Both the position numbers and the translations under genes were made by a program. This document shows positions 28,943 to 38,550 of a DNA stretch of 64,000 nt, one piece after another. Each line of letters opens with the position of its first letter. The stretch's first letter is position 1. The DNA comes from Ornithinimicrobium cavernae (lineage in GTDB: Bacteria > Actinomycetota > Actinomycetes > Actinomycetales > Dermatophilaceae): positions 1-64,000 of the forward strand of contig NZ_QDDJ01000002.1 of assembly GCF_003121625.1 (NCBI RefSeq), written 5' to 3'. Below the pieces are notes generated by a model that was not told the origin of the DNA, searched no databases, and worked only from the letters and a program-made list of their open reading frames with translations.

Positions 28943-29287
28943 ATGAAGCGCCGAGAGACCGGCCAGGACCGGCCCGCCAGCGACGAGCTGTCGCAGCGCG
29001 AGCAGGCCCAGGCTGCCCTCGCTCAGGCACTGGCCTCCGTGGACAGCCCCGGGCAGATGGCCGCGTTCCTCACCGACCTGTGCACGCCCGCCGAGCTCGA
29101 GGCGCTGGCCGACCGCTGGAGTGTCGTGCCGCTGCTTGCCGACGGCGTCTCCTACCGGCAGGTGCACGAGCAGACGGGGGTCAGCGTCACCACGGTCGGG
29201 CGGGTGGCCCGCTGTCTCGAGCACGGGACCGGGGGTTACCGCGCGGTGCTGGCGCATACGCGCGGTGCGCAGCCCGCCCACGGCTGA
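28943..29287 (+). CDS. TrpR/YerC-family regulator, probable histidine biosynthesis repressor
   Basis: Predicted 114 residues. The core matches the Trp repressor superfamily: [14 protein letters not shown], then a helix-turn-helix [20 protein letters not shown]. Such YerC/YecD-type proteins are found at the head of his operons in some Proteobacteria and Firmicutes and have been called HisR. It lies 104 bp before hisG in the same direction, with the palindrome at 28879-28896 in its promoter region. Unlike TrpR the ligand would be histidine or a precursor; this is inference. Start ATG 28943 follows a weak GGAG. Confidence 0.85.
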   Translation: MKRRETGQDRPASDELSQREQAQAALAQALASVDSPGQMAAFLTDLCTPAELEALADRWSVVPLLADGVSYRQVHEQTGVSVTTVGRVARCLEHGTGGYRAVLAHTRGAQPAHG

Positions 29288-29391
29288 GCGCACCACCCGA
29301 CACCCGGCGCACCAGGGCGCCCGACCACACCGGCGCGACGACGCGCCCCCACCAGCCAGGGCCCACCCCGGCCCAGATCCGGAAGGTCACG

Positions 29392-30300
29392 ATGACCCCG
29401 CCTCCCACCACCCGAGACCGCCTGCGCGTGGCGATCCAGAAGTCGGGCCGCCTCGCCGAGCCGGCACGCGACCTGCTCGCCTCCTGCGGGCTCACCTGGC
29501 GGGAGAGCCGCGACCGGCTCTTCTGCTACGGCGAGTCCCTGCCCGTGGACCTCCTCCTGGTCCGTGACGACGACATCCCCGGGCTCATCGCCGACGGCGT
29601 CTGCGACCTCGGCGTCGTCGGTCGCAACGTCCTCGTCGAGCACGACCTCGGCCGCACCGCCAACGGCCAGGCCAGTGCCCTCAAGGAGTGGCGCCAGCTC
29701 GGCTGGGGCGTGTGCCGTCTGGACATCGCCATCAACGACGACGAGCAGTGGACCGGGCCCGAGCAGCTGGCCGGGCAGCGCATCGCGACCAGCTATCCGC
29801 GCACCCTGGGCCGCTGGCTGTCCGAGAAGGGAGTCGCGGCCGAGGTCGTCACCCTGTCCGGCTCGGTCGAGATCGCCCCGCGCCTCGGGCAGGCGGACGT
29901 GGTGTGCGACCTGGTCTCCACCGGGGGCACCCTGGCCGCCAACGCGCTGAAGCCGGTCGAGACGCTGCTGCACTCCGAGGCCGTCATCGCCGGCCCGACG
30001 GCACCGCTGGAGGACGGCCGCGAGGAGATCGCCGACCTCCTGCTGCGCCGGATGGACGGAGCACTGCGGCTGAAGGAGACCCGGCTGCTGATGCTGCGCG
30101 CGGGCCGGGACGTGCTGCCCGAGGTGCTCAAGCGGCTGCCGGCAGGTGGGGAGCCGACCGTGCTGGCCGTCGACGGTCGCGACGAGGTCTCCGTGCAGCT
30201 GCTCTGCCACAACGCCGTGCCGTGGCCGCGCCTGGAGGAGCTCAAGCGGGTCGGAGCCCACACGATCATGGTGCTGCCGGTGGAGGGGATGCTGGCATGA
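29392..30300 (+). CDS. hisG: ATP phosphoribosyltransferase, long (gammaproteobacterial-like) HisG
   Basis: Predicted 302 residues; joins ATP and PRPP in the first, feedback-controlled step of histidine synthesis. It has the [11 protein letters not shown] start, [13 protein letters not shown], the PRPP loop in [10 protein letters not shown] and a C-terminal ACT-like regulatory domain, so it is the long form needing no HisZ. The wording of these blocks matches enterobacterial HisG ([19 protein letters not shown]) rather than the actinobacterial form (AVPNKG.L). GGAAGG precedes ATG 29392. It overlaps hisD by ATGA. Confidence 0.96.
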   Translation: MTPPPTTRDRLRVAIQKSGRLAEPARDLLASCGLTWRESRDRLFCYGESLPVDLLLVRDDDIPGLIADGVCDLGVVGRNVLVEHDLGRTANGQASALKEWRQLGWGVCRLDIAINDDEQWTGPEQLAGQRIATSYPRTLGRWLSEKGVAAEVVTLSGSVEIAPRLGQADVVCDLVSTGGTLAANALKPVETLLHSEAVIAGPTAPLEDGREEIADLLLRRMDGALRLKETRLLMLRAGRDVLPEVLKRLPAGGEPTVLAVDGRDEVSVQLLCHNAVPWPRLEELKRVGAHTIMVLPVEGMLA

Positions 30301-31619
30301 GGACGGTCACCTGGTCCGCCCTGGACGACGCCGCGCGCACGGAGCTGCTGGCCCGTGGGACGGCAGCAGCCGGACCGCAGGTCACCACGGGCGTCGCCGA
30401 CATCCTCCGGGGGGTCCGGGAGCGCGGCGACGCCGCGCTGCAGGAGTATGCCGAGCGCTTCGACCGCGCACCGGCCCGCCAGCTCGTGGTGCCCGCTGAG
30501 CAGATCACCCGGGCTGCCGAGGAGCTCCCGGAGGAGCTACGCACGGCCATCACTGCGGCCGCCGGGACCATCCGCACCTTCCACCGCGCGGGCATGAGCG
30601 CCGACTACGAGGTGGAGACCGCCCCCGGCGTCCGCTGTGCCCGGGTGGTCCGCCCGATCCGCCGGGTGGGCCTCTACGTCCCCGCCGGCTCGGCGCCACT
30701 GCCGTCCACCGCCCTGATGCTGGGCGTCCCCGCGCAGCTGGCCGGCTGCCCCGAGATCGTCCTGTGCACGCCGCCGGGGGAGGACGGGCTGCCCGACGCC
30801 ACCGTGCTGGCCGCCGCCGCCGAGTGCGGCATCACCCAGGTGTTCGTCACCGGGGGAGCGCAGGCCATCGGCGCAATGGCCTACGGCACCGAGTCGGTCC
30901 CGCGCTGCGACAAGATCTTCGGCCCCGGCAACGCCTGGGTGACGGAGGCCAAGCGGCAGATGAGCACCGCCGAGGGCGGTCCGGGCATCGACCTGCCGGC
31001 CGGTCCCTCCGAGGTGCTGGTCATCGCCGACGCGGGCGCGGACCCCGAGTTCGTCGCCGCCGACCTGCTGTCCCAGGCCGAGCACGGACCGGACTCCCAG
31101 GTGCTCCTGCTGACCGACGACCCCGCCCTCGCGGAGGCCGTCGCCGAGCAGGTGCAGGACCAGCTGGAGGTGCTGCCCCGCGCCGACATCGCCGCGAAGT
31201 CGCTCGCGGCCAGCGCCATCGTCCTCACCGAGGACCTGCCCGAGGCCTTCGCGATCAGCAACGACTACGCCCCCGAGCACCTGATCCTGGCGCTGCGCGA
31301 GCCCGACGCGTGGGTGGACAGCGTGGAGCGGGCCGGCTCGGTCTTCCTGGGTGACTGGGCCCCGGAGACCCTCGGTGACTACTGCAGCGGCACCAACCAC
31401 GTCCTGCCGACCGCCGGCGCCGCCCGGTGGACCGGCGGTGTCAACGTCGCCAGCTTCCAGATCGCCATGACCGTCCAGCGGGTGAGCCCGGAGGGGCTGG
31501 CCGCCGTGGGCCCGACCGCTGTGGCCCTGTCCGGGGCGGAGGGCCTGATCGGCCACCAGGCCGCGGTCACCCGTCGTCTGGCCCGTGGCGGCGCACCCGG
31601 GAGCGAGGTCCGCGCGTGA
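30297..31619 (+). CDS. hisD: Histidinol dehydrogenase
   Basis: Predicted 440 residues; the final two NAD-linked oxidations, L-histidinol to histidine. Zinc and active-site blocks are present: [47 protein letters not shown] and the [12 protein letters not shown] segment. These strings track the E. coli enzyme closely. ATGA overlap with hisG upstream and GTGA overlap with hisC downstream imply coupled translation. Confidence 0.97.
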   Translation: MRTVTWSALDDAARTELLARGTAAAGPQVTTGVADILRGVRERGDAALQEYAERFDRAPARQLVVPAEQITRAAEELPEELRTAITAAAGTIRTFHRAGMSADYEVETAPGVRCARVVRPIRRVGLYVPAGSAPLPSTALMLGVPAQLAGCPEIVLCTPPGEDGLPDATVLAAAAECGITQVFVTGGAQAIGAMAYGTESVPRCDKIFGPGNAWVTEAKRQMSTAEGGPGIDLPAGPSEVLVIADAGADPEFVAADLLSQAEHGPDSQVLLLTDDPALAEAVAEQVQDQLEVLPRADIAAKSLAASAIVLTEDLPEAFAISNDYAPEHLILALREPDAWVDSVERAGSVFLGDWAPETLGDYCSGTNHVLPTAGAARWTGGVNVASFQIAMTVQRVSPEGLAAVGPTAVALSGAEGLIGHQAAVTRRLARGGAPGSEVRA

Positions 31620-32902
31620 CACCGGGCGAAACCTCCCCAAAAAGCCGCAGGGACCGGTCCGAACCTCCCCAAGAATGGGGGGAGTTCCCGGCTGACCTGA
31701 TCCGTGCGGACCTGCGCGACTTCACCGGCTACTCCTCGGCGCGCACCAGCGACAGCGGCGTCCCCGCCTCGATCTGGCTCAACGCCAACGAGGCCTCGAC
31801 CGCCAGCGCGGTGGACCCGGACGGCGCGCAGCGCCGCTACCCCGACCCGCAGCCGGCGGACCTGGTCTCCGCCCTCGCCGACACCTACGGCGTGGCGCCC
31901 GACCGCGTGGTGGTGGGCCGGGGCAGCGACGAGTGCATCGACCTGCTCGTCCGGGCCGTCTGCGCCCCCGGCAGCGAGGACGGCATCGCCCAGGCGTCTC
32001 CGACCTTCGGCATGTATGCCGTGTCGGCCCGGTTGCACGGTGTCCCGGTGGTCGACGTCCCCCAGCGGGACCTGGGCGCCCTCTGGGAGGTCGACACCGA
32101 GGGCCTGCGCGCCGCGGTGGAGGAGCAGGGGGCCCGGCTGGTCTTCCTGACCAGCCCGGGGAACCCGACCGGGGCGGTGGTCCCGCTGGACCAGATCGAC
32201 GCACTGGCTGGCGCCCTCGCGGACCAAGCGGTCGTGGTCGTCGACGAGGCGTACCAGGAGTTCGCCGGGCCCCCCAGCGCCACGACGCTGTTGGGGACCC
32301 ACCCCAACCTCGTCGTCCTGCGGACCCTGTCCAAGGCCCACGGCCTGGCCGGTGCCCGGATCGGCGCCGCCCTGTGCCACCCGGACCTGGCGGTCGTCCT
32401 GCGCCGCGTGCAGGCCCCCTACCCGTTGCCGGTCCCCGTGACCGAGCTCGCCGTCAGCGCCCTCTCCGGCTCCGTCCGCCGTTCCGTGGAGTCACGGGTC
32501 GTCCAGACCCGGGCCGGGCGCGAGCGGCTCGCCGAGCTCCTGGCCGCCGACCCCAGGGTCACCACCGTCTATGCCAGCGAGGCCAACTTCCTGCTGGTCC
32601 GGGGGCCCGGGGTGGACACCCTGCTCACCGACCTGAGGGCCAGTGGCATCGTGGTCCGCGACATGCGCCACCTCCTCAGCGACGCCCTGCGGGTCACCGT
32701 AGGCTCACCCGAGGAGATCGAGGCGGTGCAGCAGGCCCTGGCCGACGCCGTCCGGGAGGACCCTTCCGGGTCCGGGCCCGGCGATGGCCGGGACACCACA
32801 CCCCGACCCACCACCGGGTCGCAGACGCAGAGCCGCCAGCCGTCCGGCATACCCGATCCGACCACGTCCACCACCGCACCAGCACGAGGAACCCACCCAT
32901 GA
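31616..32902 (+). CDS. hisC: Histidinol-phosphate aminotransferase with added N-terminal repeat segment and C-terminal tail
   Basis: Predicted 428-residue PLP aminotransferase. The PLP lysine is K240 in [21 protein letters not shown]-like (IWLNANE), TSPGNPTG and DEAYQEF are intact. The domain starts at [17 protein letters not shown], like the gammaproteobacterial enzyme. Two additions stand out. Residues about 5-23 are encoded by repeat copy B. The last 50 or so residues, after the catalytic domain, are Pro/Thr/Ser-rich and low complexity. GTG 31616 overlaps the hisD stop and is the only reasonable start: no in-frame start codon lies between the repeat and the conserved domain. Confidence 0.94.
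   Translation: MTPGETSPKSRRDRSEPPQEWGEFPADLIRADLRDFTGYSSARTSDSGVPASIWLNANEASTASAVDPDGAQRRYPDPQPADLVSALADTYGVAPDRVVVGRGSDECIDLLVRAVCAPGSEDGIAQASPTFGMYAVSARLHGVPVVDVPQRDLGALWEVDTEGLRAAVEEQGARLVFLTSPGNPTGAVVPLDQIDALAGALADQAVVVVDEAYQEFAGPPSATTLLGTHPNLVVLRTLSKAHGLAGARIGAALCHPDLAVVLRRVQAPYPLPVPVTELAVSALSGSVRRSVESRVVQTRAGRERLAELLAADPRVTTVYASEANFLLVRGPGVDTLLTDLRASGIVVRDMRHLLSDALRVTVGSPEEIEAVQQALADAVREDPSGSGPGDGRDTTPRPTTGSQTQSRQPSGIPDPTTSTTAPARGTHP
31630..31684. repeat. GC-rich hairpin repeat element, copy B (within hisC 5' end)
   Basis: A 55-bp element with two AACCTCCCCAARAA boxes 32 bp apart. The last 29 bp (31656-31684) are identical to 4823-4851 in patA. CTCCCC (31665-31670) can pair with GGGGAG (31679-31684) around an 8-nt loop. 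It is translated here as Thr-Ser-Pro-Lys-Ser..., a frame different from copy A. Confidence 0.85.
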
Positions 32903-33993
32903 GCACCCAGCGCCCCGTCCTGTTCATCGACCGGGACGGCACCATCATCGAGGAACCCGCCGACTGCCAGATCGACTCCTACGAGAAGCTCCGTCTGGTG
33001 CCCGGGGTCCTCCCCGCGCTGCTCACGCTGCGGGACGCCGGGTGGGACTTCATCATGGTGTCCAACCAGAACGACCTCGGCGGCCCGAACTTCCCGGTCG
33101 AGACCTTCCAGGGCCCGCACGACCTGCTGCTGCACATCCTGGAGAGCCAGGGCATCACCTTCCGCGACGTCTTCGTCGACCCGCACCCGCCGGGCCCGAA
33201 CCAGCCCGACACCCGCAAGCCGGGCATCGGCATGGTCAAGCACCTGCTGCGCGACCGCGGCATCGACTGGGACCGCTCGATGATGGTCGGCGACCGCCTC
33301 ACCGACCGCCAGTTCGGTGACAACCTCGGCATCCGCACCTACCTGCTGCAGAGCTCGATGGGGCAGGGCGGCGAGGAGGCCGTGACCTGGGAGCAGATCG
33401 CGCACGAGCTGGCCAACCGGCCGCGGGTCGCCGTCGTGGACCGCAACACCTCCGAGACGCGGATCCACGTCGAGGTGGACCTCGACCGGGCCGGCGACAT
33501 CGAGGTCTCGACCGGACTGGGGTTCCTGGACCACATGCTCGACCAGCTCGCCAAGCACGGTGGCTTCTCGATGAAGGTGACCTGCGAGGGTGACCTGCAC
33601 ATCGATGAGCACCACACCACCGAGGACACCGCGCTGGCCATCGGTCAGGCGCTGGACGAGGCCCTCGGTGACCGGCGCGGCATCGGCCGCTACGGCTTCA
33701 CGGCGCCGATGGACGAGGCGCAGGCCAGCGCCGCCCTCGACCTCTCGGGGCGCCCGTTCCTGAAGTTCGAGTGCGACTTCGAGCGCGAGATGGTGGGCGA
33801 CCTGCCCACCGAGATGGTCGAGCACTTCTGGCGCTCCTTCGCCGAGTCGCTGCGCGCCACCCTGCACCTGTCGGTGACGGGGGACAACGCCCACCACAAG
33901 ATCGAGGTCGGCTTCAAGGCCGTGGCCCGCGCGCTGCGCCAGGCGATCCGCGTCGAGGGCACCGAGCTCCCCTCCACCAAGGGCGTGCTGTGA
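32899..33993 (+). CDS. hisB: Bifunctional histidinol-phosphatase/imidazoleglycerol-phosphate dehydratase
   Basis: Predicted 364 residues. Residues 1-165 are a HAD phosphatase (D11-R-D13-G-T, a Ser/Asn block MVSNQND, K107 in TRKP and MVGDRLTD). Residues from about 173 are the dehydratase, with the manganese His motifs [13 protein letters not shown] and NAHHK. This two-domain HisB is known from Gammaproteobacteria and some Bacteroidetes; actinobacterial HisB is normally dehydratase only. In E. coli a Cys/His zinc loop (CPHLPADECDC) precedes the RKP; here residues 94-105 read [12 protein letters not shown], keeping only the His. ATGA overlap with hisC. Confidence 0.95.
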   Translation: MSTQRPVLFIDRDGTIIEEPADCQIDSYEKLRLVPGVLPALLTLRDAGWDFIMVSNQNDLGGPNFPVETFQGPHDLLLHILESQGITFRDVFVDPHPPGPNQPDTRKPGIGMVKHLLRDRGIDWDRSMMVGDRLTDRQFGDNLGIRTYLLQSSMGQGGEEAVTWEQIAHELANRPRVAVVDRNTSETRIHVEVDLDRAGDIEVSTGLGFLDHMLDQLAKHGGFSMKVTCEGDLHIDEHHTTEDTALAIGQALDEALGDRRGIGRYGFTAPMDEAQASAALDLSGRPFLKFECDFEREMVGDLPTEMVEHFWRSFAESLRATLHLSVTGDNAHHKIEVGFKAVARALRQAIRVEGTELPSTKGVL

Positions 33994-34617
33994 GTGGCGG
34001 GTCCGGTGGGTAGGCCGCGGGTCGCGCTCGTCGACTCCGGCGGGACCAACATCGGCTCGGTCCGGTACGCCCTCGACCGGATCGGCGCGGACGCGCGCCT
34101 GACCAGCGACCCGGCCGACATCCTGGCCGCCGACCGGGTCATCCTTCCCGGGGTCGGCGCCGCGGGCGCGGGCATGCGCAGACTGCGGCAGGCCGGACTC
34201 GTCGACGTGCTGCACCAGGTCGAGCAGCCGCTGCTCGGCGTGTGCCTGGGCATGCAGCTGCTCTTCGAGCGCTCGGCCGAGGACGGCGGCACCGAGTGCC
34301 TGGGCCTGCTGGCCGGCGAGGTCGTCCCGATCCCGCGGGCGCCCGGGCTCCGGGTCCCGCACATGGGCTGGAACACCCTGACCGCGCTGCGGGAGGACCC
34401 GCTGACCGCCGGTCTGGCCGACGGCTCCCGGGCCTACTTCGTGCACAGCTACGCCGTCCCCGTGACGCCCGACACGGTGCTGACGACCGAGCACTCCGGC
34501 ACCTGGAGTGCGGTCGTCCGCCACGGCAACCGGTGGGGCGCCCAGTTCCACCCCGAGCGGTCGGCCCGCACCGGCGCCCGCCTGCTGAGAGACTTCGTCC
34601 TGGAGGTGGCGCCATGA
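33994..34617 (+). CDS. hisH: Imidazole glycerol phosphate synthase glutaminase subunit
   Basis: Predicted 207 residues. Class I glutamine amidotransferase that feeds ammonia to HisF. Catalytic Cys84 is in [12 protein letters not shown], with His186 and Glu188 in QFHPERS. The GTG start directly follows the hisB stop; an alternative in-frame GTG at 34006 is possible. The stop overlaps hisA (ATGA). Confidence 0.95.
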   Translation: MAGPVGRPRVALVDSGGTNIGSVRYALDRIGADARLTSDPADILAADRVILPGVGAAGAGMRRLRQAGLVDVLHQVEQPLLGVCLGMQLLFERSAEDGGTECLGLLAGEVVPIPRAPGLRVPHMGWNTLTALREDPLTAGLADGSRAYFVHSYAVPVTPDTVLTTEHSGTWSAVVRHGNRWGAQFHPERSARTGARLLRDFVLEVAP

Positions 34618-35360
34618 CCGACTTCACCATCTATCCCGCAATCGACGTCCGCGAGGGTCGCGTCGTCCGGTTGCACAAGGGCGACTACGACCGGGAGACC
34701 CGCTACCCGACCGAGCCGCTGACCGTCGCCCGGGAGTATGCCGAGGGCGGCGCCTCCTGGCTGCACCTGGTGGACCTGGACGCCGCGCGCGCCGGTGGCT
34801 ACACGCTGACCCCGCTGCTGCGCGAGATCGTCGCCGAGACCCCACTGTCCGTGCAGACCGGCGGGGGAGTGCGCAGCAAGGACGACGTCACCGCGCTGCT
34901 GGAGGCCGGGGCGTCGCGGGTCGTGATCGGTTCCCTGGCGATCCGCGAGCCGGAGACGGTGTCGGAGTGGATCGAGGAGTTCGGGGCCGACCGGATCACC
35001 GTGGCACTGGATGCCCGGACCGGCGAGGACGGGTCCTGGGTGCTGCCGACCAGCGGCTGGACCTCGGACTCCGAGACCGATCTCGCCGCGCTGCTGAGCC
35101 ACTACTCCCGCTCCGGGCTGGCCCACGCCCTGTGCACCGACATCGGACGGGACGGGACCCTGTCCGGTCCCAACCTCAACCTCTACACCTTCCTCACCCG
35201 CGCGGTCCCCGACATCGCGGTGCAGGCGTCCGGGGGCACCCGGCACGCCGCCGACGTGCGCAGCGTCCGCAAGCTCGGGTGTGCCGGTGTCATCCTGGGC
35301 AAGGCCCTGCTCGAGGGCAAGCTCACCATCGACGAGGCCATCGCCGAGGAGCGCCAATGA
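34614..35360 (+). CDS. hisA: ProFAR isomerase HisA (gammaproteobacterial-like, not PriA)
   Basis: Predicted 248-residue TIM barrel. General-base and general-acid Asp residues lie in PAIDVREG and [10 protein letters not shown]; phosphate loops are VQTGGGVRS and ASGGTRH. The wording ([30 protein letters not shown]) recalls Xanthomonas HisA. Most actinobacteria instead use PriA, which also does the TrpF step. If this protein lacks TrpF activity the genome needs a separate trpF. ATGA overlaps on both sides. Confidence 0.93.
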   Translation: MTDFTIYPAIDVREGRVVRLHKGDYDRETRYPTEPLTVAREYAEGGASWLHLVDLDAARAGGYTLTPLLREIVAETPLSVQTGGGVRSKDDVTALLEAGASRVVIGSLAIREPETVSEWIEEFGADRITVALDARTGEDGSWVLPTSGWTSDSETDLAALLSHYSRSGLAHALCTDIGRDGTLSGPNLNLYTFLTRAVPDIAVQASGGTRHAADVRSVRKLGCAGVILGKALLEGKLTIDEAIAEERQ

Positions 35361-36157
35361 CGTTGGCACGCAGGATCATCGCCTGTCTGGACGTCCGGGA
35401 CGGCCGGGTCGTGAAAGGCACCCGGTTCCGGGACCACCAGGACATGGGCGGCATCACCGAGCTCGCGGCGCGCTACAGCGCCGAGGGCGTCGACGAGCTG
35501 GTCTTCTACGACATCACCGCCAGTCCGCAGGGGCGGCGCGTCGACGTGGACTGGATCGACCGGGTCGCCCGTGAGATCGACATCCCGTTCTGCGTCGCCG
35601 GCGGGATCAGCTCGGTCGAGGACGCCCGTGCGGTGCTCCTGGCCGGGGCGGACAAGGTGTCCGTCAACACCCCCGCCACGCGGCGCCCCGAGCTCGTGGC
35701 CGAGCTGGCCCGCGAGTTCGGCAGCCAGTGCGTCGTCGTCGGCGTTGACAGCCTCCGCGACGAGGACGGTCAGTGGCGCATCCGGCAGCTGACCGGTGAC
35801 CCGGACGCGACGCGGGCCCTGAACACGACGACCCTGGCCTGGGTCGAGCGGGTGCAGGAGTTGGGTGCCGGCGAGGTGGTGCTGAATGCGATGGGCTCCG
35901 ACGGTGTCCGGCAGGGGTATGACGTGGAGCAGCTCCGCGCGGTCCGCCAGGTCTGTGGCGTCCCCCTCATCGCCTCGGGCGGGGCCGGCAGCGCCCAGCA
36001 CTTCATCGACGTCTTCCGCGAGGCGGACGTCGACGGGGCGCTGGCGGCCGGTGTCTTCCACTCCGGTGAGCTGGCGATCGAGGACCTCAAGCGTCAGCTA
36101 CAGGTCGCGGGCATCGAGGTCCGGCTCGACGACTCCTCCGCAGCGGTGGCGCCGTGA
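35357..36157 (+). CDS. hisF: Imidazole glycerol phosphate synthase cyclase subunit
   Basis: Predicted 266-residue TIM barrel. The catalytic aspartates are in IACLDVRDG and VVVGVDSL; phosphate sites are CVAGGISS and LIASGGAGS. It makes IGP and AICAR with His[16 protein letters not shown] is close to the proteobacterial version. It overlaps hisA and hisIE by 4 bp each. Confidence 0.97.
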   Translation: MTLARRIIACLDVRDGRVVKGTRFRDHQDMGGITELAARYSAEGVDELVFYDITASPQGRRVDVDWIDRVAREIDIPFCVAGGISSVEDARAVLLAGADKVSVNTPATRRPELVAELAREFGSQCVVVGVDSLRDEDGQWRIRQLTGDPDATRALNTTTLAWVERVQELGAGEVVLNAMGSDGVRQGYDVEQLRAVRQVCGVPLIASGGAGSAQHFIDVFREADVDGALAAGVFHSGELAIEDLKRQLQVAGIEVRLDDSSAAVAP

Positions 36158-36777
36158 GCGTCCTCCAGCTGCCCGAGGGCCTCGGCCTCAGCGACCTCGA
36201 CTTCGGCAAGCAGGACGGCCTGGTGCCCACGGTCGTCCAGCACCACCGCACGGGCCGTGTCCTGATGGTGGGCTACCAGGATCAGGAGGCGCTGACGGCG
36301 ACCCTGGAGACCGGGCTGGCCACGTTCTACAGCAGGAGCCGTCAGGAGCAGTGGGTCAAGGGCGCCACCAGCGGCAACTACCTGCGGGTCAGCGCCGTCG
36401 AGATCGACTGCGACCGCGACACGGTGCTGCTGCTGTGTGACCCGGACGGACCGACCTGCCACACGGGGGCGGAGTCCTGCTTCACGGGGGAGGGCGCGGG
36501 CACCTTCCTGCCCGAGCTGGAGCAGGTCGTGATCACCCGGGACCGTGAGCGCCCGCCGGGTTCCTACACGACCTCACTCCTGGAAGGTGGCGTGCGGCGA
36601 ATCGCCCAGAAGGTGGGGGAGGAGGGCGTCGAGACGGCGCTGGCCGCCGTCGCCCAGGAGGACCCCGACCTGGTCGGGGAGTCGGCCGACCTGCTGTACC
36701 ACCTCCTGGTCCTGCTGCGGAGCCGTGGGCTCGGTCTGGCCGACGTGGAGGCCGAGCTGCGCCGGCGTCACGGCTGA
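36154..36777 (+). CDS. hisIE: Bifunctional phosphoribosyl-AMP cyclohydrolase/phosphoribosyl-ATP pyrophosphohydrolase
   Basis: Predicted 207 residues. Residues 1-115 are HisI with the metal site in EIDCDRD and the Cys pair in [11 protein letters not shown]; residues 130-207 are HisE with [17 protein letters not shown]. Steps two and three of the pathway are thus on one chain, as in enterobacteria and xanthomonads. Actinobacteria usually have separate hisI and hisE, with hisE next to hisG. Last gene of the operon; a 166-bp gap follows. Confidence 0.96.
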   Translation: MSVLQLPEGLGLSDLDFGKQDGLVPTVVQHHRTGRVLMVGYQDQEALTATLETGLATFYSRSRQEQWVKGATSGNYLRVSAVEIDCDRDTVLLLCDPDGPTCHTGAESCFTGEGAGTFLPELEQVVITRDRERPPGSYTTSLLEGGVRRIAQKVGEEGVETALAAVAQEDPDLVGESADLLYHLLVLLRSRGLGLADVEAELRRRHG

Positions 36778-36943
36778 GCCTCACCGACCTGGTCCACGTT
36801 CTCCCCAGGGCTATCCTCGCCGCGCCGCACCAAGTAGGTTCACTCCAAGCGGCGCCGGTGCCTCCGGTTCCGTGATCGCATCAGCCCGGCCAGCTCGCGG
36901 AGGCCCCTGCCCCGCGATGGCCCTGTGGATCGGAGAACACCTC

Positions 36944-38404
36944 ATGAAGCCCACCCTGCCTGCGCTGCTGACCGCAGCGCTCGCCTCGTCCCTGCTCGCG
37001 GTGGCCCCCGCGTCGGCGACCGCCGCGGAGGAGGGGATAGGCCAGCCCGGCGAGCACAACGCGATCACCGACGTGCCCGGCGTGCACGTCGGCCAGGTGC
37101 AGTCGGACACTGCCCCCTTCCTGACCGGCACGACCGTCATCTACACCCCCGAGATGTCCGTGGCCAGCGTCGACCAGCGCGGCGGCGCCCCGGCCACCAA
37201 GGAGACGGACCTGCTGAGTCCGCTCAACTCCAACCCGGGGGTCAACGCGATCCAGCTGGGCGGCTCCAGCATGTACGGACTCTCCGCCACCAACGGGATC
37301 ATCCGGTGGCTGGAGGACCGCGGAGAGGGTGTGCCGCTGGGATCGGCCGGCGTGGCACCGATCGTGCCCGCGGCCGACATCTACGACCTCAACCGTGGCG
37401 GCGACCCGAAGGCGCGGACGTCCGCCGAGTGGGGCTACCTGGCGGCCGAGGCCACAACCGACGGCCCGGTGCGACAGGGCAGCGTCGGCGGTGGCACCGG
37501 CGCCCGTGGCGGTGGGCTGCGCAGCGGTGTCGGCACCGCGAGCACCTACCTCGGTGACGGGATCTGGGTGGGAGCCATGGTCATCGTCAACCCGGCAGGC
37601 TCGCCCGTGGACCCGCTCGACTGCTCCCTCTACGGCGTGCGTTACGGGGTCGGGGGCGAGTTCGACGGCTACCAGGTCCCCTCGGCGGAGGAGTGCCACA
37701 GCGAGGACTCGGCCGCTGCGCAGCAGATGTCCGAGGAGTCGCTCAACACCACCATCGCCGTCGTGGTGACCAACGCGCCGCTCGAGAAGGCGGCGGCCCA
37801 GCGGATGTCGGGCAACGCCCACGACGGGATGGCCAGGGCCATCTACCCGATCCACACGCTCTCCGACGGAGACACCGTGTTCGCCGTCTCGACGGGCGAG
37901 GGAGAGCCCCTGCAGATCAACGACCCGGCCGACTCACGCCAGCTGAACGGCATCTTCAACGCCGGCTCCACGACACTCTCCCGCGCGATCGCCAAGGCCG
38001 TCCTCTCGGCCGAGAGCCACGACGGCCGGCTCAGCTACTGCGACACCTACCCGTCGGCGTGCGCCGACATGCCGCAGCTGGAGGAGTGGCGCACCGCCGG
38101 TGAGGCTCCCGACGTGACCCGTCCGGAGTTCGAGCGGGCCCGGCGTGCCCTCGAGCAGACCCCGGTGCCGGCGCCCGGCGCCAGGAACGCGGCCCTGGAG
38201 ACCGGCGCATCGGATCGTGGGGACAGCGCGGCCGCGCTGCCTGTCGCTGGGGACGCCGGCGGTGGTGCGCCCGGCGGTCCCGCGGGCTCACTGGATCCCG
38301 CGGCGTTGACGGCGGGCTCCCTCGCCGCTGTCGGTGTGACCCTGCTCCTCGGCGCGTTCGTCGCCCTCCGGAGGCGTCGACCCGGCGTCGTGGCACTCTC
38401 CTGA
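36944..38404 (+). CDS. Secreted P1 family peptidase (DmpA/L-aminopeptidase type) with C-terminal membrane anchor
   Basis: Predicted 486 residues. A Sec signal peptide (MKPTLPALLTAALASS..., cleavage near ASATAA) precedes an Ntn-type aminopeptidase fold. TDVPGVHVGQVQ, GGGTGARGG and the autocleavage segment LNTTIAVVVTNAPL are visible; Thr269 is the probable nucleophile freed by self-processing. The C-terminus has LPVAG (about residue 432), a Gly/Pro linker, a hydrophobic helix and RRRRP, resembling a degenerate sortase signal or a plain anchor. Start ATG 36944 has GGAGAA upstream. It lies after the his operon but the 166-bp gap argues for its own promoter. Confidence 0.88.
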   Translation: MKPTLPALLTAALASSLLAVAPASATAAEEGIGQPGEHNAITDVPGVHVGQVQSDTAPFLTGTTVIYTPEMSVASVDQRGGAPATKETDLLSPLNSNPGVNAIQLGGSSMYGLSATNGIIRWLEDRGEGVPLGSAGVAPIVPAADIYDLNRGGDPKARTSAEWGYLAAEATTDGPVRQGSVGGGTGARGGGLRSGVGTASTYLGDGIWVGAMVIVNPAGSPVDPLDCSLYGVRYGVGGEFDGYQVPSAEECHSEDSAAAQQMSEESLNTTIAVVVTNAPLEKAAAQRMSGNAHDGMARAIYPIHTLSDGDTVFAVSTGEGEPLQINDPADSRQLNGIFNAGSTTLSRAIAKAVLSAESHDGRLSYCDTYPSACADMPQLEEWRTAGEAPDVTRPEFERARRALEQTPVPAPGARNAALETGASDRGDSAAALPVAGDAGGGAPGGPAGSLDPAALTAGSLAAVGVTLLLGAFVALRRRRPGVVALS

Positions 38405-38421
38405 CGCCCTGACCGCCTCGT

Positions 38422-38469
38422 GCTCTCCGGTGTCGACAACCCGACGACGGGTTGTCGACACCGGAGAGC
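38422..38469. terminator. 22-bp perfect hairpin after the P1 peptidase gene
   Basis: Two perfect 22-nt arms (38422-38443 and 38448-38469) around the 4-nt loop ACGA, with GTCGAC in each arm. It starts 18 bp after the peptidase stop. There is no T tract, which is common for actinobacterial hairpin terminators. Confidence 0.65.
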
Positions 38470-38550
38470 GGCACGCCCGACCCGCGTCCTCCACCGTGCG
38501 AGACCGGTCGCCGCACGGCGCGGCAGGATCACTGGTGGCAGAGTGGTGGC

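Noticed and set aside
29288-29391. His-operon attenuator with a His-rich leader peptide before hisG
   Set aside because: No short frame with a run of histidine codons, start codon and terminator hairpin was found. Control by the TrpR-type regulator fits better.
28900-36780. Insertion sequences or tRNA flanking the histidine island
   Set aside because: I looked for transposase frames, terminal inverted repeats and tRNAs on both sides and saw none, so the mode of transfer is not visible.
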